Of a stretch of DNA of 64,000 nucleotides, positions 1-7,843 are shown one piece after another. The translations under genes were made by a program, and so were the position numbers. The DNA is taken from NCBI RefSeq assembly GCF_030814215.1, contig NZ_JAUSUT010000001.1, forward strand, positions 868,001 to 932,000. Reading direction: 5' to 3'. Position 1 is the first letter of the stretch; every line of letters starts with the position of its first letter. The stretch comes from Amycolatopsis thermophila. GTDB lineage: Bacteria; Actinomycetota; Actinomycetes; Mycobacteriales; Pseudonocardiaceae. Under the pieces are notes generated by a model. That model was not told the DNA's origin, did no database searches, and saw only the letters and a list, made by a program, of their open reading frames with translations.

Positions 1-744
1 CTCGTCGACGTGCTGCAGGTCGAGCAGGGTGAAGAAGTCGGCGACGGCGAAGTCCGGGTCGTGCGCGGGCGGGCCGCAGACCTTCGCGCCGAGCCGCGTG
101 TAGCCCTTGATCAGCGGCGGCAGCATCGACCGGGACGGACGGGCGATGTCCGCGTCCCCCCACGGGTTCAGCGGCGTGACGCGCTGCGATTCGGGCGCGT
201 AGTGCTTGGCGCGGATGACGTCCCACACCCCGGCCGCGTACGCGCCGCCGTCGGTCAGCGGGACCGACGCGCACCCGCCGAGGTAGCGGTGCCCGGACAG
301 CAGCATGTACCGCCCGATCCCGGCCCACACCAGGCTCACCACGGCGCCGGTGCGGTGGTCGGGGTGCACGCAGGACCGGCCGGTCTCGACCAGGGACCCG
401 CGCAGCCCGGCCAGGTTGGTCAGGTCGAACTCGGTTTCGGAGTACAGCCCGCCGGCGGCGGCCGCGCGGCCGGGCGGCAGCATCCGGTAGGTGCCGACGA
501 TCTCGCCGGTGTTGTCGTCGCGGACCACGAGGTGGTCGCAGAACTCGTCGAACCGGTCGGCGTCCAGGCCGGGCGCGGAGTGCAGCCTGGCACCCATCTC
601 CTCGGCGAACACCTGGTAGCGAAGTCGCTGGGCCGCAACGACTTCCTCGTTGTCGTAGGCGACCAGGAGCGAGTAGCGGGCAGCGCCCTCGGGCAGCTGG
701 CCGTCCTGGTTGTCGGTGCTGACGAGCAACTGGGACCGCGTCAT
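1..744 (-). CDS. GNAT-type acyl-CoA N-acyltransferase (OlsB/hemolysin-like), 3' end cut by window
   Basis: 248 codons are visible from an ATG at 744; the stop lies beyond the window edge. The protein opens with MTRSQLLVSTDNQ, followed by an acyltransferase core: QRLRYQVFAEEMGA near residue 40, a basic and acidic strand ending in VGTYRMLPP near 85, and LVETGRSCVHPDHR near 120. These are the landmarks of the GNAT subfamily that uses long-chain acyl donors (OlsB, hemolysin-like Acetyltransf_5). In M. tuberculosis the same neighbour of etfAB is Rv3027c, next to a PlsC-type acyltransferase, so a role in making an aminoacyl or ornithine lipid is plausible but inferred. It is transcribed in the same direction as etfBA but lies behind a strong terminator, so it is probably a separate unit. 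Confidence 0.8.
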   Translation of the reverse strand, partial: MTRSQLLVSTDNQDGQLPEGAARYSLLVAYDNEEVVAAQRLRYQVFAEEMGARLHSAPGLDADRFDEFCDHLVVRDDNTGEIVGTYRMLPPGRAAAAGGLYSETEFDLTNLAGLRGSLVETGRSCVHPDHRTGAVVSLVWAGIGRYMLLSGHRYLGGCASVPLTDGGAYAAGVWDVIRAKHYAPESQRVTPLNPWGDADIARPSRSMLPPLIKGYTRLGAKVCGPPAHDPDFAVADFFTLLDLQHVDE

Positions 745-825
745 GCCTGTAGGTGTACCGGCGGGAAGGAAACCGCCAGGAGGTTCATCGCGTGACCACC
801 TCGTGCACGTTGGATGAACCCGGGG

Positions 826-843
826 TTCTCAGGGTTCTCTCAG
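826..843. promoter_or_regulatory. Direct repeat TCTCAG, 11-bp spacing
   Basis: TCTCAG occurs at 827-832 and again at 838-843, one helical turn apart, about 85-100 bp upstream of the N-acyltransferase start at 744. Spaced direct hexamers of this kind are typical half-sites for OmpR/PhoB-family response regulators. No binding data are implied; the regulator is unknown. Confidence 0.3.
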
Positions 844-966
844 CAACCGCGTCCGACCGGAAGTGAGCGTGATGTCGGGCAGCTGGTGTCCGATCCTGGT
901 GGCGCTCGGTGCGGCGGCTGGGCGGCGGGCGGCCCTGCTGGGCGAGCTCGCCGAGCACTCGAAGCG

Positions 967-1002
967 ACGGGCCACCGCCGGGGAGTCCCAGCGGTGGCCC
1001 GT
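967..1002. terminator. Hairpin terminator after etfA
   Basis: A perfect 12-bp inverted repeat (ACGGGCCACCGC at 967-978 and GCGGTGGCCCGT at 991-1002) encloses a 12-nt loop. It starts 18 nt beyond the etfA stop codon. There is no U-tract, as is usual in high-GC actinobacteria. It separates etfBA from the acyltransferase downstream. Confidence 0.75.
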
Positions 1003-1019
1003 CGTGGTGAGGGCGAGCG

Positions 1020-1976
1020 TCAGCTCTTGCGCTTGGTGACCTCTTCGGTCAGCTGCGGCGCGACGTTGAACAGGTCGCCCACCACGCCGAAGTCGGCGAT
1101 CTCGAAGATCGGCGCCTCGGGGTCCTTGTTGACCGCGACGATCGTCTTCGAGGTCTGCATGCCGGCGCGGTGCTGGATCGCACCGGAGATGCCCAGCGCG
1201 ACGTACAGCTGCGGCGAGACCGTCTTACCGGTCTGGCCCACCTGGAACTGCGCCGGGTAGTAGCCCGAGTCGACCGCGGCACGCGAGGCGCCGACGGCCG
1301 CGCCGAGCGAGTCGGCCAGCTTCTCCACGACCTCGAACTTCTCGGCCGAACCGACACCGCGGCCACCGGAGACCACGATCGTGGCCTCGGTCAGCTCGGG
1401 GCGGTCACCGCCGACGACCGGCTCGACACCGGTGATCTTCGCGGACTTCGCGGCGTCCACCGCGGGCAGTTCGACGGCCTCCTCGGCCGCCGCGCCCTCG
1501 GCCTGCGACGCCTCGACCGCACCCGGGCGCACCGAGATGATCGGCAGGCCCTGGGCCTTGGACTTCACCGAGTACGCGCCACCGAAGATGGACTGCTCCA
1601 CGGTGCCGTCGGAGTTGACGCCCACGGCGTCGTAGAGCAGGCCGCCGCCGACGCGGATCGCGAGACGGCCGGCGACCTCCTTGCCCTCGGCGGACGCGGT
1701 GACGATCACCGCCGCCGGGGAGGCCTGCTCGACGAGCTTGGCCAGCGCGTCGACCTTGGGAGTCACCAGGTAGTTCGCGGCGTCCTCGGACTCGGCCACG
1801 TAGACCTTCTGGGCACCGTAGGCACCCAGCTGCTCCTTGAACTTGCCCGCGGTGCCCGGGGCGCCGACGACGACGGCCGACGGCTCGCCCAGCTCGCGGG
1901 CGGCGGTCAGGGCCTCGAACGTGGTCTTCTTCAGCTCGCCGTTGAGGTGGTCGACGAGAACCAGAACTTCAGCCAT
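1020..1976 (-). CDS. etfA: Electron transfer flavoprotein subunit alpha
   Basis: 318 aa, the normal length for EtfA. With EtfB it forms the soluble FAD heterodimer that takes electrons from acyl-CoA dehydrogenases and passes them to the ETF-quinone oxidoreductase or a related membrane acceptor. The N-terminal half begins [10 protein letters not shown]. The C-terminal FAD-binding domain is clear from about residue 195: VSGGRGVGS, then [22 protein letters not shown] and the [12 protein letters not shown] segment that wraps around the flavin. It follows etfB by 14 nt, so the two are co-transcribed. The order etfB-etfA beside an acyltransferase and the methyltransferase/GH57/GT4 cluster matches Rv3029c-Rv3028c. 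Confidence 0.97.
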   Translation of the reverse strand: MAEVLVLVDHLNGELKKTTFEALTAARELGEPSAVVVGAPGTAGKFKEQLGAYGAQKVYVAESEDAANYLVTPKVDALAKLVEQASPAAVIVTASAEGKEVAGRLAIRVGGGLLYDAVGVNSDGTVEQSIFGGAYSVKSKAQGLPIISVRPGAVEASQAEGAAAEEAVELPAVDAAKSAKITGVEPVVGGDRPELTEATIVVSGGRGVGSAEKFEVVEKLADSLGAAVGASRAAVDSGYYPAQFQVGQTGKTVSPQLYVALGISGAIQHRAGMQTSKTIVAVNKDPEAPIFEIADFGVVGDLFNVAPQLTEEVTKRKS

Positions 1977-1994
1977 TGCTCCGTTGCTCCTGCC

Positions 1995-2780
1995 TCAGAT
2001 GATCTTCTGGCCGACCAGGTACTCGGCGATCTTGCTGCCGCCGTCACCCTCGTCCTCGACGCGCTCACCCGCGGTGCGCGGGGGCTTCGGGGCCGCTTCG
2101 ACCACAGTGGACAGCGCGCTGCCGAGGCCGACCGCACCCGCGTCGACGCCGAGGTCGGCGATCGTGAGGGTCTCCACCGGCTTCTTCTTCGCGGCCATGA
2201 TGCCCTTGAAGGACGGGTAGCGCGGCTCGTTGATCTTCTCGGTGACGCTCACCAGCGCCGGCAGGTTCGCCTCGAGGTGGGTCAGGCCGTCGTCGGTCTC
2301 CCGGTCGGCCTTGACGGTGCCGCCCTCGACGGTCAGCGACCGCACCTGGGTCAGCTGCGGCAGGCCCAGCAGCTCGGCCAGCATCGCGGGCACGGCACCG
2401 GCACGGCCGTCGGAGGCCTCGTTGCCGGCGATGACCAGGTCGACGCCCTCGACCTTGCCGACGGCGGCGGCGAGCACCTTCGCGGTGGCCACGGCGTCGG
2501 AACCGTGCAGGGCCTCGTCCGAGACGTGGATGGCCTTGTCCGCGCCCATGGACAGGGCCTTGCGGATGGCGTCGGTCGCGCGGTCCGGGCCCACCGAGAT
2601 CACGGTGACCTCACCCTCGCCGGCTTCCTTGATCTTCAGCGCTTCTTCGACGGCCTTCTCGTTGATCTCGTCGAGAACGGCGTCGGCGGATTCGCGGTCG
2701 AGCGTGTGGTCACCGTCGGAGAGCTTGCGCTCCGAATAGGTGTCCGGTACCTGCTTGACCAGGACAACGATGTTCGTCAT
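1995..2780 (-). CDS. etfB: Electron transfer flavoprotein subunit beta
   Basis: 261 aa from the ATG at 2780. The start is chosen because MTNIVVLVKQVPDT is the conserved EtfB N-terminus and an AAGGGGA ribosome site lies about 5 nt upstream; the frame stays open further upstream, but that stretch looks non-coding. The motif VDLVIAGNEASDGRAGAVPAM carries the AMP-binding signature of the family (residues about 115-135), and the recognition loop before KKKPVE is present. First gene of etfB-etfA. A TACGCT -10 box lies at 2827-2822 on the minus strand, giving a leader of about 35 nt, and an inverted repeat covers the predicted transcription start. Confidence 0.97.
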   Translation of the reverse strand: MTNIVVLVKQVPDTYSERKLSDGDHTLDRESADAVLDEINEKAVEEALKIKEAGEGEVTVISVGPDRATDAIRKALSMGADKAIHVSDEALHGSDAVATAKVLAAAVGKVEGVDLVIAGNEASDGRAGAVPAMLAELLGLPQLTQVRSLTVEGGTVKADRETDDGLTHLEANLPALVSVTEKINEPRYPSFKGIMAAKKKPVETLTIADLGVDAGAVGLGSALSTVVEAAPKPPRTAGERVEDEGDGGSKIAEYLVGQKII

Positions 2781-2802
2781 TGGTCCCCTTCGACCTCCCT
2801 GA

Positions 2803-2817
2803 ACCAGCTCTACTGGT
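2803..2817. promoter_or_regulatory. Candidate operator at the etfB transcription start
   Basis: ACCAG (2803-2807) and CTGGT (2813-2817) form an inverted repeat with a 5-nt spacer. It lies just downstream of the etfB -10 box (TACGCT, 2827-2822), where a repressor would block transcription. GntR- and TetR-type lipid regulators use short operators of this kind, but the protein that binds here is unknown. Confidence 0.35.
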
Positions 2818-2980
2818 CGGTAGCGTAGGGAGATTTCGCTGTCGTGGCGCCCCGAGGTGACGCCATTCACCCGGAATCCCGAATTACCGGGACGATCGTT
2901 CAGCTTTCTCCCGCTCCCGCTCAGACTACTCCCAGTGGAGGGTTGACCGGATGTGGTTACACCCGTTGGTGCCTTCGGTC

Positions 2981-2986
2981 TAACCT
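2981..2986 (+). promoter_or_regulatory. -10 box of degV, leaderless spacing
   Basis: TAACCT at 2981-2986 lies 8 nt before the GTG at 2995. This matches the TANNNT consensus of actinobacterial housekeeping promoters and places the transcript start at or next to the start codon. No ribosome site is visible. Confidence 0.5.
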
Positions 2987-2994
2987 CACTTCCC

Positions 2995-3837
2995 GTGTCC
3001 AACCACGTCGCCGTCGTGACCGATTCGACCGCTTCCCTGCCCGAGCAGCTGCGCAAGCAGTGGGGCGTCGCCGTGATCCAGCTCCAGCTGCAGGTCGGGG
3101 ACCACGTGGACGAGGAGAACCGGTTCGACAGAGGGGATCTCGTCGCCGCGCTGAGCGCGGGTGAACGCGTCACCACGAACCCGCCGGACCCCGGCGCGTT
3201 CTTCTGGACCTACCAGGACGCGGTGAGCGCCGGGGCGACCGCGATCGTCAGCCTGCACATCTCGCAGCGCATGTCGGCCACCCTGCAGGCCGCGCAGGAG
3301 GCCGCGCGGCAGGTGCAGGTCCCGGTGTACACCGTGGACAGCGGGACGACCGGGATGAGCCTCGGGTTCGCGGTGCTGTCCGCCGCCCGTGCCGCCGCGG
3401 CGGGCGGTTCGCCGGAACGCGTGATCGAAGCGGCGCAACGGCGCTTCGCGACCAGCAGCGAGCTGATCTACGTCGACACGCTGGAGTACCTGCGCCGGGG
3501 TGGCCGGATCGGTGGCGCCGCCGCGCTGCTCGGGACGGCGTTGTCGATCAAGCCACTGCTCACCGTCCGCGATGGCGAAGTGGCCCCGCTGGCGCGCGCC
3601 GCCGGCAGCCGTCGCGCCCTGGCGAAGCTCGTCGACCTGGCCGCACAGCGGGCCGGCCGGCTGCCGACGGACCTGGCGATCTCGTGCTTCCGCCCCACCG
3701 ACCGCGAGCTGAGCCTGGTGCAGCAACTGCGCGAGCGGGTCGCCAACGTGCGGGAGCTGAGCATCGTCGAGGCGAGCACGGTGATCGGCGCGCACGTCGG
3801 GCCGGGCGCGCTGAGCATCACGGTCTCGCCCGGATAG
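2995..3837 (+). CDS. DegV family fatty-acid-binding protein
   Basis: 280 aa from GTG 2995. The frame is open 14 codons further up, but the DegV core begins directly after this GTG (VSNHVAVVTDSTASLP) and a -10 box occupies the upstream stretch. DegV/FakB proteins bind one long-chain fatty acid in a two-domain fold and can present it to a FakA kinase. Seen here: VTDSTASLP at the N-terminus, TTNPPDPGAF near 60, the DSGTTGMSLGFAV ligand-cavity motif near 115, and YLRRGGRIGGAAALLGTAL near 165. The usual FakA partner is not in the window. Its position between etfB and lipid-linked glucan genes fits lipid metabolism, which is inference. Confidence 0.9.
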   Translation: MSNHVAVVTDSTASLPEQLRKQWGVAVIQLQLQVGDHVDEENRFDRGDLVAALSAGERVTTNPPDPGAFFWTYQDAVSAGATAIVSLHISQRMSATLQAAQEAARQVQVPVYTVDSGTTGMSLGFAVLSAARAAAAGGSPERVIEAAQRRFATSSELIYVDTLEYLRRGGRIGGAAALLGTALSIKPLLTVRDGEVAPLARAAGSRRALAKLVDLAAQRAGRLPTDLAISCFRPTDRELSLVQQLRERVANVRELSIVEASTVIGAHVGPGALSITVSPG

Positions 3838-3865
3838 GGGTGGAACCGGCGGGGTGACCTGTCCG

Positions 3866-3894
3866 TTGACAGGGGGACGAACCCGGCATACCGC
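3866..3894 (+). promoter_or_regulatory. Possible promoter of the 54-aa protein gene
   Basis: TTGACA at 3866-3871 is a perfect -35 hexamer. With a 17-nt spacer the -10 would be TACCGC (3889-3894), which keeps only the leading TA. The ATG follows at 3909 with GGAGGA in between, so any leader would be very short. Confidence 0.35.
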
Positions 3895-3908
3895 CCCGGA
3901 GGACGGAC

Positions 3909-4073
3909 ATGGCTTCGCTGTTGCACAAACTCGCCCGATTCGCCAGCACCCCGCAGGGCCGACGGGCCATCCAGCAGGCGAAAGAGTTCGCCGGCGACCC
4001 GCGCCGGCGCGCTCAGGCCAAATCCGCGGTGGCGAAGCTGAAGGCCCGCGTGAACGGACGCCGCGGGTACTGA
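3909..4073 (+). CDS. Small basic protein, 54 aa, function unknown
   Basis: An ATG at 3909 preceded by GGAGGA (about 5 nt away) opens a 54-codon frame that starts MASLLHKLARFASTPQGRR and ends RVNGRRGY. It has many Arg and Lys residues, alternating with Ala and Leu in a pattern that suggests one or two amphipathic helices; there is no signal peptide or membrane span. Codon third positions are GC-rich like those of neighbouring genes, which together with the ribosome site supports a real gene. Similar short MASLLHKLA-type proteins are, as I recall, annotated as hypothetical in other actinobacteria. I assign no function. Confidence 0.6.
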   Translation: MASLLHKLARFASTPQGRRAIQQAKEFAGDPRRRAQAKSAVAKLKARVNGRRGY

Positions 4074-4257
4074 TGTCCGGCGGGCCGAGGTGTCCGCGGG
4101 CCCGGCCCGCGCTCGGCTGTCGCCCGGCTGCCGAACGCCACCCGGCCCTGATCCGGCGCCACACCTCACCCACACCGTCGCTCGGTTTCAGGGCACCGCC
4201 GGCGCCGGCTGTTGGACTGTTTCCGCCGGACGGCGCGGCGTCTCCGTGCTCACCCGT

Positions 4258-4263
4258 TAGGGT
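4258..4263 (+). promoter_or_regulatory. -10 box upstream of the ATP-binding protein gene
   Basis: TAGGGT at 4258-4263 is a TANNNT -10 element 41 nt before the GTG at 4305, leaving a leader of about 34 nt that contains a GAGGGGAG ribosome site. No good -35 is visible. The rest of 4074-4257 holds nothing I recognise. Confidence 0.35.
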
Positions 4264-4304
4264 TACCCACCAGTCGCACAGTTGCCACTGAGGGGAGCGT
4301 CACG

Positions 4305-5114
4305 GTGCACACGGCTACGAGCGTCGCGGACGACCAGCGCGTTCAGCACGACCTCCGCCGCTTCGCGGGTGGTCCCTTCGACGGCAGACCACTGGTCACG
4401 GCGACCGAAGCCGACCTCGACGTGCGCCTCTTCCGCACCACCTACCTGCCCTCGTTCGTGGCCACCGGAGCGCTGGAAGAAAATCACCGTCCGGTCGAGG
4501 CGGATCTCGCCTGGCTCCGGCTGACCACGCCGGCCGGGATCCCTACGGCCCTCGGCGCGCTCACCATCGGGCACGACCCGAGCGCGCACGTCCCGGGCGC
4601 GTACGTCCAGTTCGTCCGCTACCAGGGCCTCGACCTCGACGCGCCCATCGCCGACCAGCAGGAACTGCGCGGCAACCTCGTCGAAACGACCTCCCGGCTC
4701 AGCGCCCTGCTCAGCGGGCACCTGCGCACACGCCTGGCCGACGACGAGGGTTTCCGCGAGGAGCAACTGCCCGACTACCCGCCCGAAGCCTTGCGCGAGA
4801 CGTGCATGAACGCGGTCATGCACCGCAACTACGAGACCTCCCACGCACCGATCCGCATCACCTGGTTCGACGACCGCATCGACGTGAGCAATCCGGGCGG
4901 CCCCTACGGCCAGGTCCGGGCCGACAACTTCGACCGCGTCCACGACTACCGCAACCCGAACCTGGCCCGCGCGATGAAGGCGCTCGGCTACGTCAACCGG
5001 TTCGGCCGCGGGATCTTCCGCATCCGCTCGACGATGGCGCGCGCGGGCAACCCGGTGCCCGAGTTCCACGTCGACGCGTCTTCCTGGACCGTCGTGCTGC
5101 GGAAGTGGCCCTGA
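4305..5114 (+). CDS. ATP-binding (RecG/AlbA-type HATPase_c_4) protein lacking a DNA-binding domain
   Basis: 269 aa from GTG 4305, chosen for the GAGGGGAG ribosome site about 8 nt upstream. The C-terminal part carries a GHKL-like ATPase fold of the type found in COG2865 regulators: EALRETCMNAVMHRNYE (N-box, near residue 165), a DVSNPGGPYG segment (G1-like), then NPNLARAMKALGYVNRFGRGI (G2-like) and a terminal strand. Full-length relatives have an N-terminal AlbA_2 DNA-binding domain with an ESETLEFK-type motif; I do not see it, although the linking domain (IPTALGALTIGHDPSAHVPGAYVQF) is present. The role is unknown; a ligand- or ATP-sensing partner of another protein is possible. It is a single gene ahead of the glucan cluster. 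Confidence 0.65.
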   Translation: MHTATSVADDQRVQHDLRRFAGGPFDGRPLVTATEADLDVRLFRTTYLPSFVATGALEENHRPVEADLAWLRLTTPAGIPTALGALTIGHDPSAHVPGAYVQFVRYQGLDLDAPIADQQELRGNLVETTSRLSALLSGHLRTRLADDEGFREEQLPDYPPEALRETCMNAVMHRNYETSHAPIRITWFDDRIDVSNPGGPYGQVRADNFDRVHDYRNPNLARAMKALGYVNRFGRGIFRIRSTMARAGNPVPEFHVDASSWTVVLRKWP

Positions 5115-5123
5115 CTCACCCAG

Positions 5124-5129
5124 TAGTGT
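5124..5129 (+). promoter_or_regulatory. -10 box of the methyltransferase gene, leaderless spacing
   Basis: TAGTGT at 5124-5129, 7 nt before GTG 5137. No ribosome site precedes the GTG, so the first gene of the glucan cluster is probably translated from a leaderless mRNA. Confidence 0.5.
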
Positions 5130-5136
5130 CGCCGGG

Positions 5137-5904
5137 GTGAGCACGTCACGCGCCGAAGCACTGCACCTGACCGGGGAACGCACCGTGCCGGGCATCGCCG
5201 AGGAGAACTACTGGTTCCGCCGCCACGAGGCGGCCTACCACGAGCTGCTGCCGTGGTGCGCGGGCGCGGTGGTGCTGGAGGCCGGCTGCGGCGAAGGCTA
5301 CGGCGCCGGGCTGATCGCCGAAACAGCCGAGTCGGTGCTCGCGTTCGACTACGACCAGCCGACCACCGAGCACGTCGCCCGGCGCTATCCCCAGGTGTGG
5401 ACGGCGCGGGGAAACCTGGTGCAGCTTCCGCTGCGGGAACGGTCCGTAGATGTGGTCGCGAACTTCCAGGTCATCGAGCACCTGTGGGACCAGGGCGCGT
5501 TCCTCGCCGAATGCCTGCGCGTGCTGCGGCCGGGCGGGCGGCTGCTGGTGACCACGCCGAACCGGCTGACGTTCACCCCGGACAGCGACACGCCGCTGAA
5601 CCCGTTCCACACCAGGGAACTCGCACCGGGCGAACTGGATTCCCTGTTGCGCGAGGCGGGTTTCACGGTCGAGCTGTTGCACGGCCTGCACCACGGCCCG
5701 GGCCTGCGCGCGCTCGACGAGCGGTACGGCGGGTCCATCATCGACGCGCAGCTGGAGGTCGTGATGGGACACCTGCCCGGACAGGCGCCCTGGCCACCGG
5801 AGCTCCTCGCCGACATCGCCGCGATCCGGGCCTCGGACTTCGAGATCACCGGTGACCGTCTGGACGAGAGCCTGGACCTCGTCGCGGTGGCGGTGCGGCC
5901 GTGA
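5137..5904 (+). CDS. SAM-dependent class I methyltransferase (Rv3030-like, methylated glucan cluster)
   Basis: 255 aa. A Rossmann-fold methyltransferase: VVLEAGCGEGYG (motif I, SAM-binding, about residues 45-56), LAFDYDQPTTEHVA (post I), VDVVANFQVIEHLWD (motif II) and ECLRVLRPGGRLLVTTPNR (motif III). The C-terminus includes FHTRELAPGEL, a substrate-side segment. Its stop overlaps the start of the GH57 gene by 4 nt, and a GT4 gene follows, the same order as Rv3030-Rv3031-Rv3032, which serve methylglucose lipopolysaccharide synthesis in mycobacteria. I infer methylation of a glucan or its precursor. Whether this organism makes MGLP is not shown. Confidence 0.85.
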   Translation: MSTSRAEALHLTGERTVPGIAEENYWFRRHEAAYHELLPWCAGAVVLEAGCGEGYGAGLIAETAESVLAFDYDQPTTEHVARRYPQVWTARGNLVQLPLRERSVDVVANFQVIEHLWDQGAFLAECLRVLRPGGRLLVTTPNRLTFTPDSDTPLNPFHTRELAPGELDSLLREAGFTVELLHGLHHGPGLRALDERYGGSIIDAQLEVVMGHLPGQAPWPPELLADIAAIRASDFEITGDRLDESLDLVAVAVRP

Positions 5905-7382
5905 ACCGCGAGGGGACGTTCTGCCTCGTCCTGCACAGCCACCTGCCCTGGTTGCCGCACCACGGGTCGTGGCCGGTCGGCGAGGAGTGGCTGTACCAGG
6001 CGTGGGCGCACTCGTACCTGCCGGTGGTGGACCTGTTGCGCCGCTTCGCCGCCGAGGGCGTCCGGGACGTGCTGACGCTCGGGGTGACACCGGTCCTCGC
6101 GGCACAGCTCGACGATCCCCATGCGCTGCGGGCCTTCCACGAGTGGCTCGGGCACTGGCAGCTGCGGACGGTGCAGGCCGGCACGCTGTGGCGCGACGAC
6201 CCGGTGCTGCGCGAGCTGGCCGCCACCGAGCACCGCGCGGCGACGCGATCGCTGGAGGACTTCGAAACCCGATGGCGGCACGGCTTTTCGCCGCTGCTTC
6301 GATCCCTTGTGGACTCCGAGGTGATCGAACTGCTCGGCGGGCCGTACGCGCATCCGTTCCAGCCGTTGCTGGAGCCGCGGATCCGGTCGTTCTTCCTCAC
6401 GGGCGGCCTGGCGGACACGGCGTTGCGCATCGGGCACCGGCCGGCGGGCATCTGGGCGCCGGAGTGCGGTTACGCGCCCGGCATGGAGGCGGACTACGCG
6501 GCGGCCGGGGTGCGGCGGTTCCTGGTGGACGGTCCCTCGTTGCGCGGCGACACGGCGTTCGCGCGCCCGGTGGGTGAGTCCGGTGTGCTGTGCTTCGGGC
6601 GGGACCTGGAGGTCACCTACCGGGTCTGGTCACCGAAGGCGGGGTATCCCGGTCACGCCCACTACCGGGACTTCCACACGTGGGCGCACGAGGTCGGCCT
6701 CAAGCCGTCGCGGGTCACGGGCAAGCAGGTCGAGCCCGCGGACAAGGCGCCCTACGAGCCGGCGGTGGCCGCGGACACCGTTCGCGCGCACGTGAAGGAT
6801 TTCGTCGAGACGGTGGTGTCGCGGTTGCGCGAGCTGCGCGAACAGCACGGACGGGAGCCGATGGTCGTCGCGGCCTACGACACCGAACTGTTCGGGCACT
6901 GGTGGCACGAAGGCCCGGCGTGGCTGGAGGGCGTGCTGCGCGCGCTGCCCGAGGCCGGGGTGCGGGTGACGACGCTGCGCGGCGCGGTGGACGCAGGGCT
7001 GGTCGGCGAGCCGGTCGAACTGCCCGCGTCGTCGTGGGGCTCCGGCAAGGACTGGCGCGTCTGGGACGGCGAGCAGGTGGCGGACATGGTCGCCGACAAC
7101 GCGGCACTCCAGCGGCGGATGCTGGCCCTGCCGCGCGGCCCGCGGCGCGACCGGATCGCCGACTGGGCCGTCGGCGAGGCGATGATGGCCCTGTCCAGCG
7201 ACTGGGCGTTCATGGTGACGAAGGACTCCGCCGCCGACTACGCCCGCCGCCGCGCCACGGTGCACACCGCGCGCTTCGACGAGCTGGCGGGGTGGATCGG
7301 CCGGGGCCCGCTCCCGGCGGAGGTCGAGCGGTGGGCCCGGCAGGACAACCCGTTCGGGCAGCTGGACGCGCGCCTGCTGTGA
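5901..7382 (+). CDS. GH57 1,4-alpha-glucan branching enzyme (DUF1957)
   Basis: 493 aa. A glycoside hydrolase family 57 branching enzyme that transfers alpha-1,4-glucan segments to O-6 positions. The N-terminal barrel begins FCLVLHSHLPWLPHHGSWPVGEEW. The family's catalytic nucleophile is Glu188 in GIWAPECGYAPG and the acid/base is Asp327 in VAAYDTELFGHWW. The C-terminal DUF1957 helical domain (from about 400) contains WAVGEAMMALSSDWAFM. Length and motifs match Rv3031. It overlaps the methyltransferase by 4 nt, so translation is coupled. The GT4 synthase gene follows only after 461 nt, which holds a decayed gene and a new promoter. Confidence 0.92.
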   Translation: MNREGTFCLVLHSHLPWLPHHGSWPVGEEWLYQAWAHSYLPVVDLLRRFAAEGVRDVLTLGVTPVLAAQLDDPHALRAFHEWLGHWQLRTVQAGTLWRDDPVLRELAATEHRAATRSLEDFETRWRHGFSPLLRSLVDSEVIELLGGPYAHPFQPLLEPRIRSFFLTGGLADTALRIGHRPAGIWAPECGYAPGMEADYAAAGVRRFLVDGPSLRGDTAFARPVGESGVLCFGRDLEVTYRVWSPKAGYPGHAHYRDFHTWAHEVGLKPSRVTGKQVEPADKAPYEPAVAADTVRAHVKDFVETVVSRLRELREQHGREPMVVAAYDTELFGHWWHEGPAWLEGVLRALPEAGVRVTTLRGAVDAGLVGEPVELPASSWGSGKDWRVWDGEQVADMVADNAALQRRMLALPRGPRRDRIADWAVGEAMMALSSDWAFMVTKDSAADYARRRATVHTARFDELAGWIGRGPLPAEVERWARQDNPFGQLDARLL

Positions 7383-7503
7383 TATCGGCGGTTCCGGCAT
7401 CCGGGGTGATCGCGGAACCGGACCCCGCCGCGTGGGCCGGTTGCCGCCCGCCCACCCCCGGCGGGCCGGGCGACAGTGCGATTCGACCTCGTCACCACTC
7501 GCC

Positions 7504-7680
7504 AGCACGCCGAACCCTCGCGAGCTGCTGGACGTCGCCCCGCACCAGGTGCTGATGGTGGCCGCGCACGCCTGGGACCTCGACGGCGCCCGCGCCGCCG
7601 GCCTGCGCACCGCCTCCCTGGAGCGCCCGCGGGAGAAGGGCCCGGACCACGCCAACGCCCACCATCGTCGACCACCGCGC
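7504..7680 (+). pseudogene. Remnant of a type II haloacid dehalogenase (HAD) C-terminus
   Basis: In one frame, residues encoded at about 7510-7650 read PNPRELLDVAPHQVLMVAAH, then AWDLDGARAAGLRTASLERP and REKGPDH. This is the third and fourth motif region of (S)-2-haloacid dehalogenases, where family members read roughly ELLMVAAHAWDLDGAR then AGLRTAFVERP. The N-terminal nucleophile domain is absent and the sequence dissolves into Pro/Arg-rich nonsense after REKGPDH. The rest of 7383-7843 contains only this remnant and the promoter of the next gene. It is a relic between branching enzyme and synthase, a gap not filled in mycobacteria. Confidence 0.65.
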
Positions 7681-7831
7681 CGCCTGCTCGCGTCACGACC
7701 ACCTGCGCCCACCCCAACCTCGCCGGCCCCGGGGGCAGCGCCTCGACCCCCGCGACCCCTCACCCTGTGATCGACATCACCCACCAGTGGGCGGGGTGTT
7801 CGGGCGGTTCTGTTCCTAGTTGACTAGTGAG

Positions 7832-7837
7832 TAACCT
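7832..7837 (+). promoter_or_regulatory. -10 box of the GT4 gene, leaderless spacing
   Basis: TAACCT at 7832-7837 lies 6 nt before ATG 7844. No purine-rich ribosome site precedes the ATG. Confidence 0.5.
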
Positions 7838-7843
7838 CCTGTC

